DNA of 7,979 nt from Candidatus Geohydrothermomicrobium daggyaiense. GTDB lineage: Bacteria > Actinomycetota > Geothermincolia > Fen-727 > JACVIW01. Where the stretch lies: positions 1-7,979 of the forward strand of contig JACVIW010000103.1 of NCBI GenBank assembly GCA_015711695.1. The letters run 5' to 3'. The notes beneath the pieces are model-generated. The model was given only the letters and a program-made list of their open reading frames with translations. It was not told where the DNA came from and made no database searches. The translations under genes were made by a program, and so were the position numbers. Below, piece by piece: positions 1 to 6,459 of this stretch (position 1 is its first letter; every line of letters starts with the position of its first letter).

Positions 1-28
1 CGATACGTACCCACATGGAGAGGATTAG
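1..28 (+). CDS. possible 3' end of an upstream gene (expected MoxR-type ATPase), partial
   Basis: Reading from base 2, the frame gives DTYPHGED followed by a TAG stop at 26-28. That stop lies only 2 nt before the TTG start of the DUF58 gene, the spacing expected of a translationally coupled operon. In most bacteria the gene directly upstream of a DUF58-transglutaminase pair is a MoxR-family AAA+ ATPase, so that is the expected identity. Eight residues cannot confirm it. The DUF58 frame is also open to the left edge of the window, so this fragment could be noise. Confidence 0.3.
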
Positions 29-30
29 AG

Positions 31-1401
31 TTGGCAAGACGCAATTTAGTAGCTCTTCTCCTTTCGATCGCGCTCTTTGCAATAGCGACTAACATCAGGT
101 CCGGATGGGTCTATTTTCTCTCAAGCATTATACTTTCTTCCGTTATTATCGGTTTTGTTTCGGCGCGTGTGAATGCACGGAGGATTACACTTGTTCGCCG
201 CTGCCATCCAACGGTTTTTGAGAACGAGCCTTTTGAAGTCAATATCACGGTGAAGAACAAGGGGCGGTTCTGCGCAAAAATGATTACCGTTGAGGACTTT
301 CAGTTCTGTCGTGACATGTCGTCCGGAGATTTTATTGATTTGTTGCGTAACCGTTTCTCTGGTAAAAAAAATGATCGTGAATCGCTGAGAAAATTGCTCC
401 GATTCAAAAAGTTTAGTCGCAAGGCTATACCCGAAGCGGCTGCCTCGAAAGTTACTCTCGAGGCAATCCGTGGTGGTGAGGCTGTTGAGGTCTCATACAA
501 ACTAAAACCTCCTCTTCGCGGTTATTACCCGTTTGCCGCGATGAACGTTTCTTCAGCTTCTATCATTGGGAATGCGCGTTACGACAAAATCATACGGCTC
601 GATTCTCCGGTCACGGTTTTTCCGGCGGTATATAAAATTGAGCGCTTTCCATTCGAACCTGTTGACCTTGTTTCCAGCGCGGAATATTTTGAATGGACAA
701 GGAAAGGAATCGGTCAGGACTATTTCGGTATCAGAGAGTACTCGCGGGGCGATTCCCTCAGGCATATTCACTGGAGATCAAGTGCCAGGCATAACCGCCT
801 TATTGTTAAAGAATACCAGCAGGAATTCAGACCCTCTGCAGGCTTGGTGATTTTTCTTAACGCACCGGAGTCCGGAACAAGATACAGGAACACACTTGAG
901 GATGGCCTGCGCGCTTCATCTTCGATAGTGAATTTTTACTCTGAAATGGGATGCGTGCCTGGAATAATATTCGCGCGCACCGGTACTCCTGAGGTTTTAG
1001 TTCCACATAGTGTTATTGATTGCTACAGGGCGCTTGCTGCCTTTGAACCTTATAATGAAAACGGATCTGCATCGGGAAGGCGGAAGCACGAAATCCTTCG
1101 CGACGCCGTCGATTTGGGACGCTCGGCTCTCTTTCCGGGTTCATCTATCTCTATAGTCACAAACATCCATAGCGATGAATTCGAACTTCTCCTTAGAACT
1201 TTGCCGTTTGCCGAAAATCTGACATTTGTACTCGTCATGGAAGAGTCTTACAGCAAGAAGATGAGTCAGCAAGAAGAGTCAGAAATTTTTGAAAGGCTCA
1301 AGATGCTTGCGGCATCCTGTTATGTAAACCTTTATGTTATAAGACGGGAAAAGGGTGTTGGCGATTGCTTAAACGAGCCATTGCATATTATAGCCGCATA
1401 A
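31..1401 (+). CDS. DUF58 domain-containing membrane protein
   Basis: This 456-residue DUF58 protein is encoded next to a transglutaminase. Two hydrophobic segments lie near the N-terminus (about residues 5-20 and 27-44), so it is probably membrane anchored with the rest soluble. A basic, charged stretch at about 105-140 interrupts the first soluble region. The family signature is clear: residues 228-265 contain DYFGIREYSRGD, then HIHWRSSARH (H245, W248), then LIVKEY, matching the conserved R-E-Y-x-x-G-D...I-x-W-x-x-x-A-R core of DUF58. The fold after this motif is known to be von Willebrand A-like in the family. The start is TTG at 31, preceded by GGAGAGG at 17-23; the frame remains open to the window edge, so a start further upstream is not excluded. 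DUF58 proteins commonly act with MoxR ATPases, perhaps as chaperone partners or envelope-stress factors; that role is inferred here. The 3' end overlaps the transglutaminase gene by 37 nt. Confidence 0.93.
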   Translation: MARRNLVALLLSIALFAIATNIRSGWVYFLSSIILSSVIIGFVSARVNARRITLVRRCHPTVFENEPFEVNITVKNKGRFCAKMITVEDFQFCRDMSSGDFIDLLRNRFSGKKNDRESLRKLLRFKKFSRKAIPEAAASKVTLEAIRGGEAVEVSYKLKPPLRGYYPFAAMNVSSASIIGNARYDKIIRLDSPVTVFPAVYKIERFPFEPVDLVSSAEYFEWTRKGIGQDYFGIREYSRGDSLRHIHWRSSARHNRLIVKEYQQEFRPSAGLVIFLNAPESGTRYRNTLEDGLRASSSIVNFYSEMGCVPGIIFARTGTPEVLVPHSVIDCYRALAAFEPYNENGSASGRRKHEILRDAVDLGRSALFPGSSISIVTNIHSDEFELLLRTLPFAENLTFVLVMEESYSKKMSQQEESEIFERLKMLAASCYVNLYVIRREKGVGDCLNEPLHIIAA

Positions 1402-3614
1402 ACAAAGCCACTACTGTCGAGGAGTCGCTCTCATTCAGGGCGGCGGTGTATTTCGCGGTTCTAATTAGCGTGATCGCCGCTTTTATTAGCGCCGAAATCC
1501 CGGTATCTGTTTTTGTTCTTATCATTGTAGGCATTACTGCCGGATTTGTTTTTTCTTACATAACGCTAAGAAAGACCAAAATATTTATAAAAATCATCCT
1601 TTCGATTCTCCTTACTATTGTTTTCGTGCTTTTCTGGAATGACCTATCAGGCTCCTTGCACGATTTAAGATACCCTCTTGTCAGGCTCTTCCTCTGGGTA
1701 CAGGTTCTCCACTCTTTTGATCTCCCTATGCGGCGTGATCTTGATTTTTCAATGGTAAGCTCAATCATACTGATGGCTTTCTCGGGTTCCTTAAGTATAT
1801 CCACGGATTTTCTGTTTCTTTTGATTACTTTTGTGGTAGTTTGCGTGATCGCCTTTTACCTCGGGCATCGCTCATCCCTTGTTAAGGATTCGGACGTATT
1901 CGTAAAAGGTGGCGTTTTAAGAAACGCGGCGGGGCTAGCGTACGGGGTTATTGCCATCATGGTTCTTGGTGGCCTAATTTTCGCTTTCATGCCGCGCTTA
2001 CCAGGTATACCCCAGAGTCAGTTACCGGTTTCTTCGCTTATGTCACGCCTTAAGAGGTTCGAAGGTTTGATCAGAAACCCGGTGTACTCCGAATCACAAG
2101 AGAAATTTCCGGCAATCCCTTATCCTTATAACCCATATGCCTATCACGGCTTCAGCAGATTCCTTGATTTGAGGGTGAGGGGCATACCCGCTGACAGGAT
2201 TGTCATGAAGGTGAGATCACAATTTCCTTTATACTGGAGATCCACGGCGTTCGATGTCTTCCTGGGTAACGGCTGGGAGAACTCGGACAGGAAACCGGAG
2301 GAGATTTATTCTGAATCTCTTCCTGTCCAGGTAATTCACGAGTCAGATGTTCATCCTCAGGTAACCCGTGAAGTGGTTCAGACTTTCTTTATTGAATTTA
2401 AACTGCCCAATACGGTTTTTGCAGCCTATAATCCGGTTAACCTCTTTTTTCCTTCACAGGCTTATAAAGTTGACGAGCAAAAAACAATTCTTGTTCCACT
2501 TACGCTTGACAGGGGACTTGTGTATACCGTCATTTCAGAGGTAAGCACGGCAACTCCAGGCATGTTGAGGCTAGCGCCCGGATACTACCCTGAAGGTTAC
2601 ATAGAAAAATATTGCCAGCTTCCTCCGATGTCTGAAAGGTTTAAGAGACTCGTCGAATCCGTTGTCGCGAGCAAATCAAGTAACTACGACAAGGTGATTG
2701 CTCTCATAAATTATCTGCAGAGTGCATACAAATACGATCTTAACTGCCCGTCTCAGAGTAAAGAGGAAAACTCCGTCGAGTTCTTTCTTTTCAAGGCAAA
2801 AAGAGGTTACTGTGAACATTTCGCAACTTCGCTTGCCGTAATGTGCAGATATCTCGGGATTCCAGCGAGACTTGCAGCGGGATATGCCACAGGCTCATTT
2901 AACCCGCTCACCGGTTATTATGAGGTCAGCGCGAGAGACGCTCACGCGTGGGTGGAAGTGTACTTCCCGCAATTTGGCTGGATTGCCTTCGATCCAACCC
3001 CAGGATTTTCCGACAGGCTGGCTGCCTCAGGGGAAGAAAACGTCTGGGCGGGAATGCGGATGTTTGAATATTTCACAAAAGGCTTTTCGCGCCTTTTTCC
3101 CCGTAGTCTTACAAATGCGGTTTCTTCTGGAGTTAAGTCGGTATCAGTCTTTGTAAAGTCCTTTGGCCGTATTTTTTCTGAAAGGTGGCGGGGCATACTA
3201 ATCGCGGGAGTTTTAATTCTCGCGATACTGCTATTCATTAACGGCGCCATAAGAATTTTTCAATTGAGAAAAAGACGAATAGGAACTCTCCCGATTCAGG
3301 AAAACCCAAGGCAAGAGCTTGTAGAAGTATTCGGGCTTTTAGAAAACGCTCTGGAAGCTAAAGGTATCCCTCGATACCCGTGGCTAACCGCGCTTGAATA
3401 TGCGCGGGAGGTTAAAGCGAAGACAGGACTTGAATCGATGGTTCCTTTTGGTGAAATGTTTACCGAGCTAAGGTACAGAGCAGAAGCGCCCACCGCGGAC
3501 GAACTCGAGCAATTCAGGAATTTAGCGGAAGAATTGAAGGCTTACGTATTCGGCTTAAGGACGCATTCTTTAAGGAAAAAGAGGCTGGCAAGGGCCAGAG
3601 CAAGTTCTGGTTAA
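1365..3614 (+). CDS. TgpA-type membrane transglutaminase-like protein (DUF3488/TgpA_N - transglutaminase core - DUF4129)
   Basis: This 749-residue integral membrane protein has the TgpA layout. About six or seven hydrophobic segments fall in residues 26-208, including the TgpA_N-like stretch VLHSFDLPMRRDLDF near 114-128. A large, probably extracytoplasmic region follows, then one helix at about 611-629 and a basic stop (QLRKRR). The C-terminal tail (about 650-735) resembles DUF4129. The transglutaminase core is intact: Cys483 in RGYCEHFA, His527 in DAHAWVEVY and Asp543 in AFDPTPG, the Cys-His-Asp triad of the transglutaminase/protease superfamily. The domain is therefore expected to be active outside the membrane, either cross-linking or hydrolysing peptide or protein amides; the substrate is unknown. 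The start is TTG at 1365 with AAGGGTG at 1351-1357, inside the DUF58 gene. Coupled translation with DUF58 and a shared promoter upstream of the window are likely. An essential or envelope role, as reported for Pseudomonas TgpA, is only an analogy. Confidence 0.93.
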   Translation: MLKRAIAYYSRINKATTVEESLSFRAAVYFAVLISVIAAFISAEIPVSVFVLIIVGITAGFVFSYITLRKTKIFIKIILSILLTIVFVLFWNDLSGSLHDLRYPLVRLFLWVQVLHSFDLPMRRDLDFSMVSSIILMAFSGSLSISTDFLFLLITFVVVCVIAFYLGHRSSLVKDSDVFVKGGVLRNAAGLAYGVIAIMVLGGLIFAFMPRLPGIPQSQLPVSSLMSRLKRFEGLIRNPVYSESQEKFPAIPYPYNPYAYHGFSRFLDLRVRGIPADRIVMKVRSQFPLYWRSTAFDVFLGNGWENSDRKPEEIYSESLPVQVIHESDVHPQVTREVVQTFFIEFKLPNTVFAAYNPVNLFFPSQAYKVDEQKTILVPLTLDRGLVYTVISEVSTATPGMLRLAPGYYPEGYIEKYCQLPPMSERFKRLVESVVASKSSNYDKVIALINYLQSAYKYDLNCPSQSKEENSVEFFLFKAKRGYCEHFATSLAVMCRYLGIPARLAAGYATGSFNPLTGYYEVSARDAHAWVEVYFPQFGWIAFDPTPGFSDRLAASGEENVWAGMRMFEYFTKGFSRLFPRSLTNAVSSGVKSVSVFVKSFGRIFSERWRGILIAGVLILAILLFINGAIRIFQLRKRRIGTLPIQENPRQELVEVFGLLENALEAKGIPRYPWLTALEYAREVKAKTGLESMVPFGEMFTELRYRAEAPTADELEQFRNLAEELKAYVFGLRTHSLRKKRLARARASSG

Positions 3615-3811
3615 TAGTTAGCTTAGTTTGAAAGGCTTTCTGGCCCAAATACGTGGCATAATTCCACCTGTGTATTAATATTTCAAGGTAACCCGTTGTA
3701 TTTTAGGTTGAACATATAGCTTGGCCTTGCCCTGAGTTTAGATTCAATTTCGAGGGTAAATGAACCTGAGATACTGGCTTGATTTTCTTCAAGTGTTTTA
3801 GGGTCGCACTT
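3615..3811. other. convergent intergenic gap without a clear terminator
   Basis: This 197-bp spacer separates the 3' ends of the transglutaminase operon and the thiolase gene. I see no GC-rich stem followed by a T-run on either strand. The best local inverted repeat is a weak 4-bp GTGG/CCAC pair around 3654-3668. No credible open reading frame is present. Termination may depend on Rho or on structures I cannot recognise by eye. Confidence 0.5.
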
Positions 3812-4990
3812 TCAGGACAGCCTTTCAATAATCATCGCGCAACCCTGTCCGCCCCCTATGCACATTGTGGCAAGCCCTAGCGTGGCATCCACGTCTCTTA
3901 GCTCTTCGATAAGCGTGACAACGAGGCGGTTTCCGGTAGCTCCAACAGGATGACCGTATGCTATCGCTCCACCCCAGATATTTGTTTTTTCCCTGTCAAC
4001 GCCGAGTTCTTTTTCGCAGTAAAGGTATTGAGCCGCGAACGCTTCATTTATCTCCCAGAGCTCAATGTCGCTCACTTTCATTCCCGCTCTTTCGAGTGCT
4101 ATTCTAGAGGCTGGCACGGGACCGTACCCCATATATGCCGGATCCACCCCTGCTATCCCCCATGAGATAATTCTAGCGAGTGGGGTTATACCTTCCGCTT
4201 TTGCACGTGATTCGCTCATTATAACCACGGCTGAGGCGCCATCATTTATTCCTGAAGCATTTCCGGCCGTTACCGTACCTCCCTCTTTAAAAACGGGCGG
4301 CAGGCTCGATAGCTTCTCAAGTGTAGTGTCTTTTGGATGTTCATCGGTTTCAAAGATTACTGTTCCTTTCCTTGTTCTTATCTCGAACGGAAGTATCTGT
4401 GATCTTAATTTTCCTTCCCGTATGGCTTTGAGCGCTCTCATGTTAGAAAGCAACGCGTGCTCGTCCTGTTCTTTCCTCGAAATACCATGCTTTTCGGCGA
4501 TATTTTCTGCTGTTTGACCCATTATAAGTCCCGTATAAGGGTCATGGAGGACTTCCCAGAGACTGTCAACCAAGACTGTATCCCGGAGTCGGGCTCCGAA
4601 TCGCGTTTGTTTGGAGAGATAAGGAGCCGAGCTCATGCTGTCAACGCCGCCCGCGACAATTATTTCGCTTTCTCCAAGCATGATCTGGCGTGCGCCAGAT
4701 ATTATTGATTGCATCCCGGACCCGCAGCCTCTAATGGTGGTATGGGCGGGAACTGTATTCGGTATTCCGGCTGCCAGGGCAGCTACTCTCGAGACAAGGT
4801 TGTTTTCATCAGTTCTCGTTAGCACCTGCCCAAAAATGACCTCATCAATTGCTTCTTTTTCGATACCCGCTCTCTTAATTGACTCCACGATCACTTCCTT
4901 TGCCATTTGAGCTGGCATGATATCTTTAAGCGTTCCCCCGAACGTGCCAAAAGCCGTTCTCACTCCCGAAACTATTACAACTCGTTCCAA
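3812..4990 (-). CDS. thiolase family protein, probable acetyl-CoA C-acetyltransferase
   Basis: This is a complete 392-residue thiolase, the usual length for the biosynthetic/degradative family. It would condense two acetyl-CoA to acetoacetyl-CoA, or run the reverse thiolysis, in the cytoplasm. The N-terminus VVIVSGVRTAFG is the standard family opening. The nucleophilic cysteine is Cys89 in RGCGSGMQSI; Asn315 lies in NEAFAAQ; His347 lies in GHPVGATG; and the acid/base Cys377 lies in CIGGGQGCAMI. All four catalytic motifs are intact. The block before the histidine reads NIWGGAIAYGHP, with Trp339 where many family members have Asn, which suggests a particular subfamily. The start is TTG at 4990, chosen because the family N-terminus follows at once and AAGGAGGG lies just upstream. 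The gene stands alone, with no hydroxyacyl-CoA dehydrogenase, crotonase or CoA-transferase beside it, so butyrate, PHB or beta-oxidation roles cannot be separated. Exact chain-length specificity is not readable from sequence. Confidence 0.93.
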   Translation of the reverse strand: MERVVIVSGVRTAFGTFGGTLKDIMPAQMAKEVIVESIKRAGIEKEAIDEVIFGQVLTRTDENNLVSRVAALAAGIPNTVPAHTTIRGCGSGMQSIISGARQIMLGESEIIVAGGVDSMSSAPYLSKQTRFGARLRDTVLVDSLWEVLHDPYTGLIMGQTAENIAEKHGISRKEQDEHALLSNMRALKAIREGKLRSQILPFEIRTRKGTVIFETDEHPKDTTLEKLSSLPPVFKEGGTVTAGNASGINDGASAVVIMSESRAKAEGITPLARIISWGIAGVDPAYMGYGPVPASRIALERAGMKVSDIELWEINEAFAAQYLYCEKELGVDREKTNIWGGAIAYGHPVGATGNRLVVTLIEELRDVDATLGLATMCIGGGQGCAMIIERLS

Positions 4991-4993
4991 TTT

Positions 4994-5001
4994 CCCTCCT
5001 T
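4994..5001 (-). promoter_or_regulatory. ribosome binding site deciding the thiolase TTG start
   Basis: The minus strand reads AAGGAGGG and then AAA before the TTG at 4990. This is a near-perfect Shine-Dalgarno sequence. Its spacing is short (about 4 nt from AGGAGG), but no ATG or GTG lies in a better position, so it supports the TTG as the real start. Confidence 0.75.
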
Positions 5002-5037
5002 ATGTATGTTTGCTCTCTGGAAAAAACTTGTCGGATT

Positions 5038-5067
5038 ATTTTAATAGGTCGGGAATTTTGATATCAA
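5038..5067 (-). promoter_or_regulatory. probable sigma-70 promoter of the thiolase gene
   Basis: On the minus strand, TTGATA (5067-5062, 5 of 6 matches to the -35 consensus) is followed by 18 bp and then TAAAAT (5043-5038, 5 of 6 matches to the -10 consensus). Transcription would begin near 5031, leaving a leader of about 40 nt before the TTG start at 4990. The -35 box is half of a perfect 10-bp palindrome, TTGATATCAA (5058-5067), which could also be a regulator site. Confidence 0.6.
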
Positions 5068-5150
5068 CACGGATTATAAATATAGGTGATTCATGCGGGG
5101 TGAGCTGTCGAAAAGCTGTAATTTGCTGGTGGTAAGGATTGTTTCTTAAT

Positions 5151-5176
5151 AAAAAAGCACCTTGCGGTGCTTTTTA
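5151..5176 (-). terminator. intrinsic terminator of veg
   Basis: A perfect inverted repeat forms a stem of GCACC (5157-5161) with GGTGC (5166-5170), extended by five A-T pairs to 5152-5175. The loop is GCAA on the minus strand. The minus-strand transcript ends in TTTTTT and then ATTAA. It lies about 30 nt beyond the veg stop codon. The plus-strand reading also has five Ts, but no plus-strand gene arrives here. A second small hairpin, AGAGC/GCTCT at 5185-5198, sits between the stop and this stem. Confidence 0.88.
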
Positions 5177-5202
5177 GTTCGCTTAGAGCCTTCGCTCTGG
5201 TT

Positions 5203-5493
5203 TTAACTGTTTAGCCAAGGAAAGAGGGTTTCATTGGTGTCGCAGTGCATCAACTCAACAGTTCTGGTAATCACATCCGCGTACGAGTAAGAAACTCTTT
5301 GAGAAGGGCTGGTCTTTGTCAGAACCCTCACCACGAAAACGTGGGGGTAAGTTTCTTCGAGCACAGCAGTGTTTTCAATGACGACCTTACGCCCTTTATT
5401 TGCTCTTACTCGTAATTTTTCACCGATACACTGGTTAAGATCTGCGCGGATTCTCTGGGTGACATTAAAGTTGAGGGGATCAGAACCTCGCAA
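5203..5493 (-). CDS. veg: Veg family protein
   Basis: This 96-residue protein closely resembles Bacillus subtilis Veg (about 86 residues, DUF1021). Shared blocks include an ANGGR-like motif (here ANKGRK, residues 31-36), ETYPHVFVV (47-55), RVSYSYADV (66-74) and TVEL (78-81). The match covers nearly the whole family length. In B. subtilis, Veg is a small cytoplasmic protein, strongly expressed in vegetative cells, that stimulates biofilm genes by opposing SinR. Whether that holds here is unknown. I chose the TTG start at 5493 because AAAGGAG lies 5 nt upstream and the family homology begins about 10 residues later. The same frame stays open to 5712, but that part contains a consensus promoter and has no family similarity. 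An ATG at 5523 would add 10 residues but has no ribosome binding site and would leave a leader of only about 13 nt. The gene is monocistronic, with its own promoter and terminator. Confidence 0.88.
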   Translation of the reverse strand: MRGSDPLNFNVTQRIRADLNQCIGEKLRVRANKGRKVVIENTAVLEETYPHVFVVRVLTKTSPSQRVSYSYADVITRTVELMHCDTNETLFPWLNS

Positions 5494-5498
5494 ATTTT

Positions 5499-5505
5499 CT
5501 CCTTT
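5499..5505 (-). promoter_or_regulatory. ribosome binding site deciding the veg TTG start
   Basis: AAAGGAG on the minus strand ends 5 nt before the TTG at 5493. It is the only strong Shine-Dalgarno sequence in this frame, and it places the start well inside the longer open frame that runs to 5712. Confidence 0.8.
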
Positions 5506-5542
5506 CCGACATTTCTTTCGCATGTTGTTTAGAATTGCTAAC

Positions 5543-5571
5543 ATAATAGCGGCTTTGGCAAAAATTGTCAA
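5543..5571 (-). promoter_or_regulatory. near-consensus sigma-70/sigma-A promoter of veg
   Basis: The minus strand carries a perfect -35 TTGACA (5571-5566), exactly 17 bp of spacer, and a -10 TATTAT (5548-5543, 5 of 6 matches). Transcription should begin near 5536, giving a 5' leader of about 43 nt before the TTG at 5493. A strong, consensus-like vegetative promoter is also what made veg well known in B. subtilis. Confidence 0.85.
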
Positions 5572-6012
5572 TGCGCTTGAGGGGATTTTGGTCAAACGAA
5601 ACGTTTCCCGCGAATACGTTTCATACCAAGAGTATACTAACAAAACTTTTTCAAGTTGATTTTTACCATCATCGCGAGCTTTGCTCGATAAGTTCTGGGC
5701 GTTTGTCGCCAAAAAAAGCGGCCACGGCTTTTGACTGTGGCCTGTTAAGCGTTATTGTACAGTGGAGTTCATGTCGTATGGAGCCTGCTAGAAAATCCCC
5801 GAATTTGAAAACCCGGCCAGAACGCTGTAAGCTGGCTTAAGATCGCAAAACAGAAGACATGTAGAAAATCCCTGTGCCTTAATTATATTGTTTTGACGTC
5901 TGTGATATAAGATTAGCTGTGGAGTATCATTTTAATATGGTCTCACCCTATCAGTATGACAACAGATAACCCCGCGCTTTGATGACATCCAATTTTCTTC
6001 GGGAGGGGAGGT
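5572..6012. other. non-coding gap with hairpins, palindrome and short repeat
   Basis: No credible protein, tRNA or rRNA gene is visible in these 441 bp. The stretch holds a 10-bp palindrome GAAACGTTTC at 5598-5607, with a further ACGTTTC at 5616-5622, about 30 to 50 bp upstream of the veg -35 box. It also holds hairpins CGAGC/GCTCG (5675-5687) and GGCG/CGCC (5698-5710), an intrinsic terminator facing left at 5711-5742, and an 11-nt direct repeat TAGAAAATCCC (5789-5799 and 5862-5872). A possible weak minus-strand promoter lies at 5934-5962. Only short open frames of about 5-10 codons start on the minus strand here. Confidence 0.6.
5711..5742 (-). terminator. minus-strand intrinsic terminator with no recognised gene upstream
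   Basis: On the minus strand GGCCACAG and CCGTGGCC form an 8-bp stem (5742-5735 with 5727-5720, one G-T wobble) around a 7-nt loop. It is followed by GC and then seven Ts (5717-5711). This is a good intrinsic terminator for transcription moving left. The plus-strand reading lacks a T-run. No minus-strand gene is recognisable between here and the MFS gene, which starts at 7872 and ends at 6460, so it may end an unannotated RNA or read-through from that gene. Confidence 0.65.
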
Positions 6013-6387
6013 ATGAGTAGCAGGTGGCCTGATGAGCGCTCGCGAATTCTTTATGTACGCTATCTGGAGCTTGAGCTGATGCTGATGGAAAAAGCCTCAA
6101 AGGGGCAGGATGCAACGGCGCTGGTGAACGAACTAGATAACCTTCTTCGACGGCATTTTCCGAGAAGTGCTGCTTTCATAAAGAGGAGACTCGATAGCGG
6201 AGACCCCGCGGCTGTGCTTAACGAGGCAAGATTTGTTGTGTGGGCTGAAGCCAGATCGAGGACAAATAAAGCTGGAAGGGCTGTTGTTGAAGGAAAATGG
6301 ACAAAAAAAGAAATCGCGGAAGATATTAACGATTGTTTCAGGGAAGCAAAGGAGCGCCTGAGATTATGTGGTCATGAGATATCATAA
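6013..6387 (+). CDS. small hypothetical protein
   Basis: This is a 124-residue protein I do not recognise. It is highly charged and probably almost all helical: likely helices fall near residues 10-28, 33-48, 51-61, 66-82 and 97-118, the last rich in Lys, Glu and Arg (KKEIAEDINDCFREAKERLR). There is no signal peptide or membrane segment, so it is probably cytoplasmic. It has two cysteines (108 and 119) but no metal-binding pattern. The ATG start is well supported by a purine-rich GGAGGGGAGG at 6002-6011; the first GGAGG lies 6 nt upstream of the ATG. The gene stands alone on the plus strand, with the non-coding gap behind it and the convergent MFS gene 72 bp ahead. I found no convincing promoter. 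The good ribosome binding site and absence of a competing frame make it a likely real gene, of unknown function. Confidence 0.75.
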   Translation: MSSRWPDERSRILYVRYLELELMLMEKASKGQDATALVNELDNLLRRHFPRSAAFIKRRLDSGDPAAVLNEARFVVWAEARSRTNKAGRAVVEGKWTKKEIAEDINDCFREAKERLRLCGHEIS

Positions 6388-6459
6388 GCTTGATGCCTTT
6401 GGACTGGAGTTTTCTGTTTCATTGTCAATTCCCCCAGCTGTGTTTTCGTATCTCTGTAC

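Noticed and set aside
3622..3663. Minus-strand 13-codon open frame beginning MPRIWARKP with AGGTGG upstream
   Set aside because: It is very short, has no promoter of its own, and I see no similarity to any known peptide.
3628..3828. TTGAAAGGCT (3628-3637) and its reverse complement AGCCTTTCAA (3819-3828)
   Set aside because: The arms are 181 nt apart and one lies inside the thiolase coding end, so it is not a terminator and is probably chance.
4065..4517. 150-codon plus-strand open frame opposite the thiolase gene
   Set aside because: It is antisense to a fully conserved thiolase and has no ribosome binding site or domain; it is a shadow of the real gene.
5106..5112. TGTCGAA, a perfect match to the core Spo0A box, upstream of the thiolase gene
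   Set aside because: A 7-mer is expected about once by chance in both strands of a window this size. It lies about 75 bp upstream of the predicted start site, and I have no evidence that the organism makes spores.
5892..5935. TTGACG followed by TATAAG as a plus-strand promoter for the hypothetical gene
   Set aside because: The two boxes are only 7 bp apart, and no better -10 lies at the right spacing.
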